A stretch of DNA of 64,000 bases. It comes from DATEPR01 sp036491115. GTDB lineage: Bacteria > Actinomycetota > Actinomycetes > Mycobacteriales > Pseudonocardiaceae. The stretch is taken from assembly GCA_036491115.1 (NCBI GenBank), contig DASXCQ010000010.1:1-64000 (forward strand), read 5' to 3'. The notes below the pieces were generated by a model that saw only the letters and a program-made list of their open reading frames with translations, was not told where the DNA came from and did no database searches. The translations under genes and the position numbers were made by a program. Below, piece after piece: positions 23,845-32,200 of the stretch (position 1 is the stretch's first letter; every line of letters starts with the position of its first letter).

Positions 23845-24465
23845 TCAGTCCTCGGTCGACTCTTCCTCGGTCGGCTCGACGGTCTCGCCCTCGCCGGTGT
23901 CGCCTTCCATCTCGGCGGCGGTCGGCGCGGCGACGATGTTGACCACCAGGGCCTCCGGGTCCGCGTCCAGGGTGACGCCCTGCGGCAGGACCAGCTGAGC
24001 GGCGGTGATCTGGGTGCCGGCGGTGATGCCCTCGATCGAGACCTCGACCTGATCGGGGATGTGCAGCGCCTCGGCCTCGACGGTGATCGTCGACAGTTCG
24101 ACGTTGACCAGCGTGCCGGTGGCGGCCTCGCCGGTGATGACGACGGGGATCTCCACGGAGACCGTTTCGCCCTGGCGGACGAGCAGCAGGTCGACGTGCT
24201 CGATGTAGTTCTTGATCGGGTGGGTGGTGACTGTCTTGGTCAGCGCCAGTTCGGTGCCGGACGAGTCGATGTCGAGCGTCAGGACGGCGTTCTGGCCGTG
24301 CTCACGGACCACACGGGCGAACTCGAGCGCCGGCAGGGCCAGGTGCTTCGGGTCGGAACCGTGGCCGTAGAGCACCGCGGGGATCTTGCCGGCGCGGCGG
24401 GTACGGCGAGCGGCGCCCTTGCCGAACTCGGTACGCGGCTCGGCGGCGAGACGGACCTCGGACAC
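23845..24465 (-). CDS. rplY: 50S ribosomal protein L25 (CTC/general stress form)
   Basis: 206 aa, the long two-domain form. GTG at 24465 with AAGGAG 9 nt upstream; an upstream in-frame ATG lacks this. The N-terminal L25 domain has R-x-E-F-G-K-G-A-A-R-R-x-R-R-x-G-K-I-P-A-V-L-Y-G and binds 5S rRNA. The C-terminal beta domain is that of CTC proteins, ending in a highly acidic tail (ETVEPTEEESTED). Predicted co-transcribed with pth. A leader of about 155 nt precedes it if the TACACT element at 24626-24631 is its promoter. Confidence 0.94.
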   Translation of the reverse strand: MSEVRLAAEPRTEFGKGAARRTRRAGKIPAVLYGHGSDPKHLALPALEFARVVREHGQNAVLTLDIDSSGTELALTKTVTTHPIKNYIEHVDLLLVRQGETVSVEIPVVITGEAATGTLVNVELSTITVEAEALHIPDQVEVSIEGITAGTQITAAQLVLPQGVTLDADPEALVVNIVAAPTAAEMEGDTGEGETVEPTEEESTED

Positions 24466-24625
24466 GGTGGTGCACTCCTTGCGACAGACGGTGTGGTTGG
24501 GGCAAGCGTGGAGCGGGGGCGGTCGCCTCGGGCGGCGGATGCGCGACCATGACGGCATGCGGCATCTCAGCCGCCGCGTCGATCACGCCGGGCACCAGAC
24601 CCGTCCTCGCCGAGGCAACCCGCTC

Positions 24626-24631
24626 AGTGTA
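24626..24631 (-). promoter_or_regulatory. Candidate rplY promoter -10 TACACT
   Basis: On the minus strand TACACT, with TTCCGC about 16 nt upstream, lies in the prs-rplY gap. It would start transcription near 24619 and leave a leader of about 155 nt, long enough for post-transcriptional control of the ribosomal protein. Confidence 0.4.
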
Positions 24632-24672
24632 AGCCGGTTCGGTAGCGGCGGAACAAGTGGGTGGCAGGCAGG

Positions 24673-25653
24673 TTATGCGTTGCCGTCGAAGAGGCTCGTG
24701 ACCGATCCGTCCTCGAAGACCTCCAGGATGGCCCTGGCCAGGAGGGGTGCGATGGACAGCACGGTCATTCCGGGAAATCGCTTGTCATCCGGGATGGGCA
24801 GGGTGTTGGTGAAAATGACCTCGCGGGCACCGCATTCGGCGAGCCGCTCGGACGCGCCACCGGACAGCACGCCGTGCGTGGCCGCCAGCACCACGTCCGC
24901 CGCACCCTCGTCGAGCAGCTGGCGGACGGCCTTGGCGATGGTGCCGCCGGTGTCCACCATGTCGTCCACGACGACGCACAGCCGACCCTTGATCTCGCCG
25001 ACCACCCGGTTGGCCACGACCTCGTTGGGCTTGAGCGGGTCACGGGTCTTGTGGATGAACGCGATCGGCACGCCACCGAGCTGGTCGGCCCACTTCTCCG
25101 CGAGCTTGGTGCGGCCGGAGTCCGGCGACACGACGGTCATGATCTTGTTGGAGTACGTCTCGGCCACGTGGTGGGAGAGGAGGTTCTGCGCGAACAGGTG
25201 GTCCACCGGGCCGTCGAAGAAGCCCTGGATCTGTGCCGTGTGCAGGTCGACGGCCATGATCCGGTCGGCGCCCGCCGTCTTGAACAGGTCGGCGACCAGT
25301 CGGGCCGAGATGGGCTCGCGGCCCTTGTGCTTCTTGTCCTGCCTGGCGTACGGGTAGAACGGCATGATCACGGTGATCCGCTTGGCGCTGGCCCGCTTCA
25401 GGGCGTCCACCATGATCAGCTGTTCCATCACCCACTGGTTGATGGGCGCGCAGTGGCTCTGGATCACGAACGCGTCGCTGCCCCGCACGGACTCGTCGAA
25501 CCGGACGAAGATCTCGCCGTTGGCGAAGTCGTACGCGGACTGCGGAACGATCGTGACGTCGAGGTACTTCGCGACCTCCTCGGCCAGCTCGGGGTGCGCG
25601 CGCCCGGAGAAGAACATCATGTGCTTCTTCGGTGTGCCTGACTTGGAGTTCAT
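24673..25653 (-). CDS. prs: Ribose-phosphate pyrophosphokinase
   Basis: 326 aa. Makes PRPP from ribose-5-phosphate and ATP. Motifs: FSGRAHPELAEEVAKYL, F-A-N-G-E-I-F-V-R, PYARQDKKHKGREPI, and the PRPP-binding loop VVDDMVDTGGTI. ATG 25653 overlaps the glmU stop (ATGA), so translation is coupled. The glmU-prs pairing supplies two nucleotide-linked precursors for wall synthesis and nucleotides and is conserved in Actinobacteria (Rv1018c-Rv1017c). Confidence 0.96.
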   Translation of the reverse strand: MNSKSGTPKKHMMFFSGRAHPELAEEVAKYLDVTIVPQSAYDFANGEIFVRFDESVRGSDAFVIQSHCAPINQWVMEQLIMVDALKRASAKRITVIMPFYPYARQDKKHKGREPISARLVADLFKTAGADRIMAVDLHTAQIQGFFDGPVDHLFAQNLLSHHVAETYSNKIMTVVSPDSGRTKLAEKWADQLGGVPIAFIHKTRDPLKPNEVVANRVVGEIKGRLCVVVDDMVDTGGTIAKAVRQLLDEGAADVVLAATHGVLSGGASERLAECGAREVIFTNTLPIPDDKRFPGMTVLSIAPLLARAILEVFEDGSVTSLFDGNA

Positions 25654-27128
25654 CGACCAGCGTCCTCTGCGTCGTCGGGGCCTTTGTCGGTCCTGGCGTC
25701 AAGTGCCTGGCGAGCGGCCTCCGCGGCCGGGGTGTCCCGGCGGTTGCGGAGTACCCAGTTCTCGATGTTGCGTTGCGGGCCACCGGACACCGTGAGGGCG
25801 CCCGGCGGCACGTCCCGCCGGATGACGGTGCCGGCGCCGCTGTAGGCGCCGTCACCGACGGTGACCGGTGCGACGTACATGTTGTCCGAGCCCATCTTCA
25901 CATGCGAGCCGACGACGCTTCGATGTTTGTTCACTCCGTCGTAATTGACGAAGACGCTGGCAGCACCGATGTTGCTGTGCTCCCCGATGGTGGCGTCACC
26001 CACATAGCTCAGGTGCGGCACCTTGCTGCCCGCCCCGATGTCCGAGTTCTTGACCTCGACGAACGTGCCGATCTTGCCGGACTCGCCGAGCCTGGTGCCC
26101 GGCCGCAGGTAGGCGTACGGCCCGACGCCGGCACCCGGCCCGATCCAGGCGCCCGACCCGTGGGTGCGCACCACGGACGCGCCCGCGCCGATGGTGACGT
26201 CGGTCAACGTGCTGTCCGGTCCGACGACCGCGCCCTCACCGACCGTGGTGGCACCGCGTAGCTGGACCCCCGGCTCCAGCACCACGTCCCTGGCCAGTCG
26301 CACGTCCATGTCCACCCAGGTGGTGGCCGGATCGATCACGGTCACACCAGCCCGCATCCACGCACCGACCAGCCTGCGGTTGAGCTCGACGCCCAGCCCG
26401 GCCAACTGCACCCGATCGTTGACACCCTCCACCTGGCACGGGTCCTGGCAGGCCAGCGCGCCCACCGACCGGCCGCGTCCCCTGGCGATACCGATCACGT
26501 CGGTGAGGTACAGCTCGCCCTGGGCGTTGTCGGTGGACAGGCTGGCCAGCCCGTCGCGCAGCACCTGTGCGTCGAAGGCGTAGACGCCGGAGTTGATCTC
26601 GTTGCCGGCCAACTGTTCCGGCGTCGCGTCGGCCTGCTCGACGATGGCGGCCACCAGACCCTCGGCGTCCCGGATGATCCGGCCGTAGCCGGTCGGCTCG
26701 GCCACCACCGAGGTGAGCACCGTCGCGCCGTGCCCGCCCGCGCCGTGCGCGGCGAGCAGTTCGCGCAACGTGTCCGGGGTGAGCAGGGGCACGTCGCCGT
26801 AGCTGACCACGACCGTGCCGGTGAGATCGGGCCGCAGCTCGGCCAGCGCGCAGGACACCGCGTGCCCGGTGCCGCGCTGCTGGTCCTGCACGGCCACGGT
26901 GACCGGCCGGCCGATGGCCTTGGCCACCCCCGTCAGATGGTCGGCGACCTGGTCCCTGCCGTGGCCGATGACCACGACCAGGTTGTCCGGCTCGACGCCG
27001 GCGACCGCACGCACCGCGTGCTCGACCAACGTGCGACCGGCGATCCGGTGCAGCACCTTGGGTGTTGCCGAGCGCATGCGGGTGCCTTCACCGGCCGCAA
27101 GGACGATTGTGCTCACCGGACCGGACAT
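25650..27128 (-). CDS. glmU: Bifunctional N-acetylglucosamine-1-P uridyltransferase / glucosamine-1-P acetyltransferase
   Basis: 492 aa. The N-terminal nucleotidyltransferase has L-A-A-G-E-G-T-R-M-R-S and the G-D-V-P-L-L loop. The C-terminal left-handed beta-helix is formed by hexapeptide repeats (IGAGASVV, IGPGAGVGPYAYLRPG) with acetyltransferase residues in N-Y-D-G-V-N-K-H. It makes UDP-GlcNAc for peptidoglycan and, in this group, mycothiol. AGGGAG lies 7 nt before the ATG. Its promoter is probably a TAGGAT element whose first bases are the stop codon of the upstream diguanylate cyclase. Confidence 0.96.
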   Translation of the reverse strand: MSGPVSTIVLAAGEGTRMRSATPKVLHRIAGRTLVEHAVRAVAGVEPDNLVVVIGHGRDQVADHLTGVAKAIGRPVTVAVQDQQRGTGHAVSCALAELRPDLTGTVVVSYGDVPLLTPDTLRELLAAHGAGGHGATVLTSVVAEPTGYGRIIRDAEGLVAAIVEQADATPEQLAGNEINSGVYAFDAQVLRDGLASLSTDNAQGELYLTDVIGIARGRGRSVGALACQDPCQVEGVNDRVQLAGLGVELNRRLVGAWMRAGVTVIDPATTWVDMDVRLARDVVLEPGVQLRGATTVGEGAVVGPDSTLTDVTIGAGASVVRTHGSGAWIGPGAGVGPYAYLRPGTRLGESGKIGTFVEVKNSDIGAGSKVPHLSYVGDATIGEHSNIGAASVFVNYDGVNKHRSVVGSHVKMGSDNMYVAPVTVGDGAYSGAGTVIRRDVPPGALTVSGGPQRNIENWVLRNRRDTPAAEAARQALDARTDKGPDDAEDAGR

Positions 27129-27225
27129 GGAGGAACTCCCTGGTGATCAAGACGCCCACCACGCGGCTCCGCGCACGACGCGACCCGGAAGGCGGTGGGG
27201 TGCTGGGGTGCTTGGGTGTGCGTCG

Positions 27226-27231
27226 ATCCTA
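27226..27231 (-). promoter_or_regulatory. Candidate glmU promoter -10 TAGGAT
   Basis: Minus-strand TAGGAT begins with the TAG stop of the upstream GGDEF gene; start near 27219 gives a leader of about 90 nt to glmU. No clear -35 is present. Confidence 0.4.
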
Positions 27232-28980
27232 CGTCGCGTCCGAGAGTCGCTCCGCCGGGCTCGGTATGGTCCTCGGCTCCGCGTTGACCGAGTTGCCACC
27301 GGCCCGCTTGGCCAGGTACATCGCGGCGTCGGCCCTGGCCAGCACGTCCTGGGCGGACTCGTTGGGCCGCAACGCGACCACGCCGACGGACAGCGTCACG
27401 CCCCTGGCCAGGTCGTCGGGCAGTTCGTTGACCGCCCGCACGGCCCGGTTCATCGCGGCCTCGGCGGCGGTCAGCGGGGCGCCGGGCAGCAGCGCCACGA
27501 ACTCGTCGCCGCCGTACCGGGCGACCAGGTCGTCACCCCGCAGGGTGTTCTTCAGCGTGCCGGCGATGACCCGCAGCACGTCGTCACCCTCGGCGTGCGA
27601 CGCCCGGTCGTTCACGCCCTTGAAGTTGTCCAGGTCGACCAGTGCCACCGCCACCGGCTGGGTGACCGGCGGGCCCAGCAGCTCATCGAGGCGCTCGTCC
27701 AGCTTGCGCCGGTTGGGCAGTCCGGTCAGCGGGTCCTGCATGGCCTGCACGGCCACCGTGCCGTGCACCCGGCTCAGCCGCTCGTGCTCGCGGCGGCTGC
27801 GCAGCGTGTCCATCCGGGAGGTGCGCATCGACCAGAGCTCGTTCTCCAGCTCGGCCGCGTAGTCCTCCAGCGCGCTGGTGGTCAGCTCCCCGCCGTCCGG
27901 TCCGGTCAGCTGGGCGAACTCGCGCACCAACGACGGCTTGAGCACCTGCTCGGTGTGGTCGCCGGCAATGCTCTCCCGGACGTCGACCAGCACGGCCAGG
28001 GCGTCCTCGATCCGGCCGGCGGCGGCCAGGCAGCGGGCCAGCGCCACCGTCAACATGATCACCTCGTGCGGCCGGGTGGCCTGCGCCAGCAGCTCGTAGA
28101 GCCGGTCCAGGTGGCCGGCGCCCGGTTCGGCCAGCGCGTGCGCGGCACCGGCGACGGCGATCTGGTCGGCGGCCGGCCGGGTCACGTCACGGGGGAACAG
28201 CGACTGGCGGAACGGGCCCTCGGCGGCGGCGGCCATCGCGGACGCGGTGTGGATCCGCTCCCGCGCGCCCACGTCGTCGCCGATCCGCTCCAGTCGCAGT
28301 GCCCAGCCCAGCTGGAGGCGGACCCGGTTGAACAGGTGGATGGCGATCTCGTGCGGGCTGGCGCCCTCGCGGACCACCTGGTCGGCGCGCACCAGCACCT
28401 GGTCGGCCACCTCGTACAGGCCGAGTTGGGTGAGCACCAGGGCGATGTCCAGCAGCACGGCGGACAGCACACGCTGTGAGTCGCGCCTGCCCACCAGCCG
28501 TTCCGGGAGGGTCTCGTCGTCCAGCATGGCCAGCGCCCGCGCCACCTCGGTGATCGCCGGGTCCTCGTCGGCCGCCTGCAGGAACCGGCGGCTGCGCAAC
28601 ACGTGCGCGCCCGCTTCCATCACGGTGAGTTTGTGCCGGTGGGCGTGCGCCAGCAGTTCGTCCAGCAGCGGGTCCAGTTGCTGGACGGGACAGTCCCCCC
28701 ACAGCCGCGCGACCAGGTTGCTGCGCAGAATCTGGGCCAGCGTCATGGGTTCCGCGCGCCGCCGGGTCTCGGCGAGCAGTTCGTCGAGCTCCTCGACGAT
28801 CTCCGCCTGCGTCTCCGGGTCGCTGCGCTGGATGATCGCGACGAGTTCCCGCGCCCTGCCGAGCAGCCACGCCTCGGAGATCTCGCCGTACGAGGGGCCA
28901 CCCGGCTGCGCCGCGTCCGCGGTGCCGTCCACCCCGTTCGTCAGTGCGGCACCCCCGTCCGGTGTCAGTGAGGACGTCAT
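27229..28980 (-). CDS. Diguanylate cyclase with N-terminal TPR-like helical region
   Basis: 583 aa, soluble. Residues 25-400 are helical repeats of TPR character (LARCLAAAGRIEDALAVLVDVRE). A GGDEF domain occupies about 410-565: DPLTGLPNRRKLDERL, D-L-D-N-F-K-G-V-N-D, and the intact active site R-Y-G-G-D-E-F. An inhibitory I-site R-G-D-D sits five residues before it, so c-di-GMP feedback inhibition is expected. It makes c-di-GMP from two GTP. The gene starts only 19 nt after the 3' end of a tRNA-Gln on the same strand and has no strong Shine-Dalgarno, so its message may be released by tRNA 3' processing. Confidence 0.9.
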   Translation of the reverse strand: MTSSLTPDGGAALTNGVDGTADAAQPGGPSYGEISEAWLLGRARELVAIIQRSDPETQAEIVEELDELLAETRRRAEPMTLAQILRSNLVARLWGDCPVQQLDPLLDELLAHAHRHKLTVMEAGAHVLRSRRFLQAADEDPAITEVARALAMLDDETLPERLVGRRDSQRVLSAVLLDIALVLTQLGLYEVADQVLVRADQVVREGASPHEIAIHLFNRVRLQLGWALRLERIGDDVGARERIHTASAMAAAAEGPFRQSLFPRDVTRPAADQIAVAGAAHALAEPGAGHLDRLYELLAQATRPHEVIMLTVALARCLAAAGRIEDALAVLVDVRESIAGDHTEQVLKPSLVREFAQLTGPDGGELTTSALEDYAAELENELWSMRTSRMDTLRSRREHERLSRVHGTVAVQAMQDPLTGLPNRRKLDERLDELLGPPVTQPVAVALVDLDNFKGVNDRASHAEGDDVLRVIAGTLKNTLRGDDLVARYGGDEFVALLPGAPLTAAEAAMNRAVRAVNELPDDLARGVTLSVGVVALRPNESAQDVLARADAAMYLAKRAGGNSVNAEPRTIPSPAERLSDAT

Positions 28981-28999
28981 GTCGAGGTGGTCCCGTCTG

Positions 29000-29070
29000 C
29001 TCCGCCGCCAGGATTCGAACCTGGACCATCGGAACCAAAATCCGATGTGCTGCCTTTACACTACGGCGGA
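29000..29070 (-). tRNA. tRNA-Gln (anticodon TTG)
   Basis: Acceptor stem TCCGCCG/CGGCGGA, anticodon stem TCGGA/TCCGA with loop TTTTGGT giving anticodon TTG (reads CAA), T-loop GGTTCGAATCC, discriminator G. The CCA end is not encoded (GCA follows). A possible promoter (TGGACA, 18 nt, AATGCT) ends near 29086. A diguanylate cyclase gene follows within 20 nt. Confidence 0.95.
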
Positions 29071-29262
29071 TCGCACGGAAGGCCAGAGCATTCCCTCGCC
29101 TGCCCGCACGTGTCCATGGTCGCAGGTCCGGTCCGGCCGCCGTTCGCCGGGAGTCGACCCATCCATGTTGCCGAAACGTACGAATATCACACGGGGCTAC
29201 GTCACACCAGGTGAACGTCGCCCCTATCCGCGCAGGGGTATCCGTTTCGGACGATCCTCGGT

Positions 29263-29290
29263 TACGGTGGCGTAGGTTAGGTCTTCCTAA
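29263..29290 (+). promoter_or_regulatory. Promoter and IdeR/DtxR-type iron box of the desaturase gene
   Basis: A TACGGT -10 (29263-29268) is followed by GTAGGTTAGGTCTTCCTAA at 29272-29290. This matches 14 of 19 positions of the IdeR/DmdR consensus TTAGGTTAGGCTAACCTAA, including both outer arms. The expected transcription start (about 29275) lies inside the box, so an iron-loaded repressor should block initiation. Confidence 0.68.
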
Positions 29291-29305
29291 GACGGTGAGG
29301 TACCA

Positions 29306-30256
29306 ATGACCAGCACCCTCGACTCGACGGCGGAGGCGGCCACCAGCACTCCGAAACCGGTGATCAGCGGGCGACGCAACGGCTGGGCACAACTGGCCGT
29401 GTATCTGTTCGTCGCCGTGCCGATGGTCGGGCTGGTCACGGCGATACCGTTCGCGTGGGGGTGGGGCCTGTCCTGGGTGGACGTGGTGCTGGCCGTGGTG
29501 TTCTTCTACCTCAGTGGTCTGGGCGTCACCATCGGTTACCACCGGCACTTCACGCACAGCTCGTTCAAGGCCCGGCGCTGGCTGCGGGTGGTGCTCGCGG
29601 TGTGCGGCGGGATGGCCGTGCAGGGCCCGGTGATCATCTGGGTCGCCGACCACCGTCGGCACCACGCATTCTCCGATCGCGAGGGTGACCCGCACTCGCC
29701 GTGGCTGTTCGGCACGTCGCCGGTGGCCATCGCCAGGGGTTTCTGGCATGCCCACATGGGCTGGCTGTTCGACCGGGACCTGACCAACAAGCAGCGCTTC
29801 GCCCCCGACCTGATGGCGGATGAGGACATCGTGCGGGTCAGCAAGCTGTTCTGGCTGACCACCATCGCCTCCCTGGCCCTGCCGGCCCTGCTCGGCGGGT
29901 TGATCACCTGGTCCTGGTGGGGCGCGCTGACCGGGTTCTTCTGGGCCGGGCTGGTGCGGACCGCCGTGCTGCACCACGTGACGTGGTCGACCAACTCGAT
30001 CTGCCACATGCTGGGTGAGCGGCCCTTCGCCGCCCGTGACCGGTCGGCCAACTTCTGGCCGCTGGCCGTGCTGTCGTTCGGCGAGTCGTGGCACAACCTG
30101 CACCACGCTGACCCGACCTGCGCGCGGCACGGCGTGAAACGCGGTCAGATCGACACGTCGGCACGGTTGATCTGGATGTTCGAGAAGTTCGGCTGGGTGC
30201 GCGACGTGCGCTGGCCGACGCAGGCGCGGTTGGCGAGGCTCGCCAACTCGGAGTAG
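29306..30256 (+). CDS. Fatty acyl-CoA desaturase (di-iron membrane enzyme)
   Basis: 316 aa; ATG with GGTGAGG upstream. Four membrane segments (about 28-70 and 195-230) and the three histidine boxes of the stearoyl-CoA desaturase family: Y-H-R-H-F-T-H (about 78-84), H-R-R-H-H (about 115-119) and H-N-L-H-H (about 262-266). It introduces a cis double bond into acyl chains using O2, a reductase partner and a di-iron centre. The iron box over its promoter fits the cofactor. A TetR gene follows 52 nt downstream and may respond to acyl-CoA, as DesT does in Pseudomonas, but that is inference. Confidence 0.93.
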   Translation: MTSTLDSTAEAATSTPKPVISGRRNGWAQLAVYLFVAVPMVGLVTAIPFAWGWGLSWVDVVLAVVFFYLSGLGVTIGYHRHFTHSSFKARRWLRVVLAVCGGMAVQGPVIIWVADHRRHHAFSDREGDPHSPWLFGTSPVAIARGFWHAHMGWLFDRDLTNKQRFAPDLMADEDIVRVSKLFWLTTIASLALPALLGGLITWSWWGALTGFFWAGLVRTAVLHHVTWSTNSICHMLGERPFAARDRSANFWPLAVLSFGESWHNLHHADPTCARHGVKRGQIDTSARLIWMFEKFGWVRDVRWPTQARLARLANSE

Positions 30257-30308
30257 TCGAATCGGGGTAAGGACGCTGAGCAGGACGAAGCCGGTCGTCC
30301 GGACGCGG

Positions 30309-30887
30309 ATGACCGGCATGCAGCGCCGGCAGCAACTGTTGGACGTGGCACGGGAACTGCTGGCCGAACGGGGCTTCGATGCCGCGTCGGTGGAGGAGAT
30401 CGCGCACCGGGCGGCGGTCACCCGGCCGGTGGTGTACGCGCACTTCGGGGGCAAGGAGGGCATCTACGCGGTCGTCGTGGACCGCGAGATGCGCCGGGTG
30501 CTCGGCCGGATCGAGACGGCCCTGGCCGAGGACGCACATCCGAGGGAACTGCTGGTCAGAGCCGTGGGGGCGTTCTTCTCCTACGTGGAGGACTGTCCGG
30601 ACGGGTTCCGGATCCTGGTGCGCGACTCACCCGTGGCCAACGCCGGGCGGACGTTCTCCAGCCTGCTCGGCGACATCGCCGGTCAGGTGGAGAACACGCT
30701 GGGCGCCCACTTCGCGCACTACGACTTCGACCCGAAGCTGGCCGCCGTGTACGCGCAGATGCTGGTCGGACTGGTGGCGCAGACCGGTCAGTGGTGGCTG
30801 GACGTGCGGTCGCCCACCAGGGACGAGGTCGTCGCGCACGTGGTGAACCTGGCGTGGAACGGGTTGTCCCACCTGGATCGCCTGTGA
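30309..30887 (+). CDS. TetR family transcriptional regulator
   Basis: 192 aa. The N-terminal helix-turn-helix (about 5-55) reads RQQLLDVARELLAERGF, SVEEIAHRAAVTRPVVYAHFGGKEGIY, the classic TetR pattern. The C-terminal part is a helical ligand-binding domain of unknown specificity. Position between desaturase and mfd matches M. tuberculosis Rv1019. Its stop overlaps the next regulator gene (GTGA), so the TetR and MarR proteins are made together. Likely targets are its own operon or the adjacent lipid genes. Confidence 0.9.
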   Translation: MTGMQRRQQLLDVARELLAERGFDAASVEEIAHRAAVTRPVVYAHFGGKEGIYAVVVDREMRRVLGRIETALAEDAHPRELLVRAVGAFFSYVEDCPDGFRILVRDSPVANAGRTFSSLLGDIAGQVENTLGAHFAHYDFDPKLAAVYAQMLVGLVAQTGQWWLDVRSPTRDEVVAHVVNLAWNGLSHLDRL

Positions 30888-31291
30888 CCACTGGTGATCT
30901 GCTCTGGCAGGTCACGCTGTCCTGGCAGCGGGCCATCCGGGCGACGCTGGAACCGCACGACCTGACCCACGCGCAGTACGTGCTGCTGTCCTCGGCAGCC
31001 GTGCTGGGCGAGGACGGCGCGCCCACTCCGCACGAGATCGCCGAACACGCCGGGACCGACCCGGTGCTGGCCGGCCAGGTGCTGCGCAGGCTCGCCGCCC
31101 GGCAGTTGGTCACGCGGCAGCTGGACGACGCCGATCCCAAGCTGCGCCGCATCGTGCTCACCGATAACGGCCGCGCGCTGCTGGCCGCGGCGGCCGAGGA
31201 CGTCGCCATCACGGATGCCGAGTTCTTCGTCGTGCTCGGCCGGGACGCCGCCGCCTTCCGGCGCGGGTTGGCGGCGCTGCGGGCCGGATAA
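30884..31291 (+). CDS. MarR family transcriptional regulator
   Basis: 135 aa; GTG overlaps the tetR stop. Winged-helix architecture: L-T-H-A-Q-Y-V-L-L-S-S, TPHEIAEHAGTDPVLAGQVLRRLAARQLVTRQLDDADPKLRR in pieces typical of MarR recognition helix and wing (D-x-D-x-R-R). It binds DNA as a dimer and senses small aromatic or oxidising ligands in relatives; ligand unknown here. Two regulators translated as one unit between lipid-type genes suggests local metabolic control. The downstream crotonase has its own leaderless -10 element overlapping the end of this gene. Confidence 0.87.
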   Translation: MTTGDLLWQVTLSWQRAIRATLEPHDLTHAQYVLLSSAAVLGEDGAPTPHEIAEHAGTDPVLAGQVLRRLAARQLVTRQLDDADPKLRRIVLTDNGRALLAAAAEDVAITDAEFFVVLGRDAAAFRRGLAALRAG

Positions 31292-31294
31292 GGT
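31289..31294 (+). promoter_or_regulatory. -10 element TAAGGT, leaderless crotonase start
   Basis: TAAGGT contains the TAA stop of the MarR gene and ends 6 nt before GTG 31301; no Shine-Dalgarno is present. Confidence 0.52.
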
Positions 31295-31300
31295 TCGCGG

Positions 31301-32059
31301 GTGGACGAATTGCGGGTGGACGTCACGGACCGGATCGCGACCCTCACCATCGACCGCCCGCAGCGGCGCAACGCCATGAGCTACCAGATGTGGTCGGCGC
31401 TGCCCGAACTGCTGGCCGGCATCCCGGCCGACGTGCGGGTCCTGGTCATCCGGGGTACGGCGCATTTCTCGGCCGGCGCCGACATCAGCGAGTTCGCCAC
31501 CCTGCGCAGCGGCCCGGAGGGCGCCCGCCGGTACGGCGACGCGGTGCACGCCGGTGAGCGGGCCATCGCCGGCCTGGGCATTCCCACCATCGCCGCGATC
31601 ACCGGCTTCTGCATCGGCGGCGGCTGCGAGATCGCGCTGGCCTGCGACATCCGACTGGCCGCCGAGGAGGCCCGGTTCGGCATCACGCCGGCCAAGCTGG
31701 GCATCGTCTACAACTTCACGTCCACCCGGCAGTTGGTGGCGGCGGTGGGGCCGGCGTGGGCCAAGCAGATCCTGTTCAGCGCCGACCTGATCGACGCGGC
31801 GACGGCCCTGCGCATCGGCCTGGTCAACGAGATCCACCCGGCCGGCGCGCTGCCCGACCGGGTGGCCGAACTGGCCGGCACGATCGCGTCCCGGGCGCGG
31901 GTGAGCGTGCGCGGCGCCCAGCAGATCGTCGGCCGGATCACCGACGGCCAGGTGACCGAGGACGACGCGGTGGCGGCGCTGTACGAGGCAGCGGTCCTGT
32001 CCGCCGAGTACGCCGAGGGTGTGGCCGCCTTCCTGGAGAAGCGCCAGCCCAACTTCTGA
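31301..32059 (+). CDS. Enoyl-CoA hydratase/isomerase family protein
   Basis: 252 aa crotonase. Oxyanion-hole segments HFSAGADISEF (about 53-63) and GFCIGGGCEIALACDIRLA (about 100-118) are present, with one catalytic Glu in G-G-G-C-E. The second Glu of hydratases is missing: the segment reads F-G-I-T-P-A-K-L-G where hydratases have P-E. An isomerase or other acyl-CoA reaction is therefore as likely as hydration. GTG start; predicted leaderless. Confidence 0.88.
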   Translation: MDELRVDVTDRIATLTIDRPQRRNAMSYQMWSALPELLAGIPADVRVLVIRGTAHFSAGADISEFATLRSGPEGARRYGDAVHAGERAIAGLGIPTIAAITGFCIGGGCEIALACDIRLAAEEARFGITPAKLGIVYNFTSTRQLVAAVGPAWAKQILFSADLIDAATALRIGLVNEIHPAGALPDRVAELAGTIASRARVSVRGAQQIVGRITDGQVTEDDAVAALYEAAVLSAEYAEGVAAFLEKRQPNF

Positions 32060-32200
32060 CGGTGAGCAGTCGGAGACGGTCAGTGAGAGTCCCTAGTGTG
32101 ACCTGCACCGAGAAAGATCAAGACCCCGGTGATCTATCGCTACCAGGCGACAGGGAACTGTCCGGGGCTCTCATCACTGAGTGTACACGAGAGGAACGGG

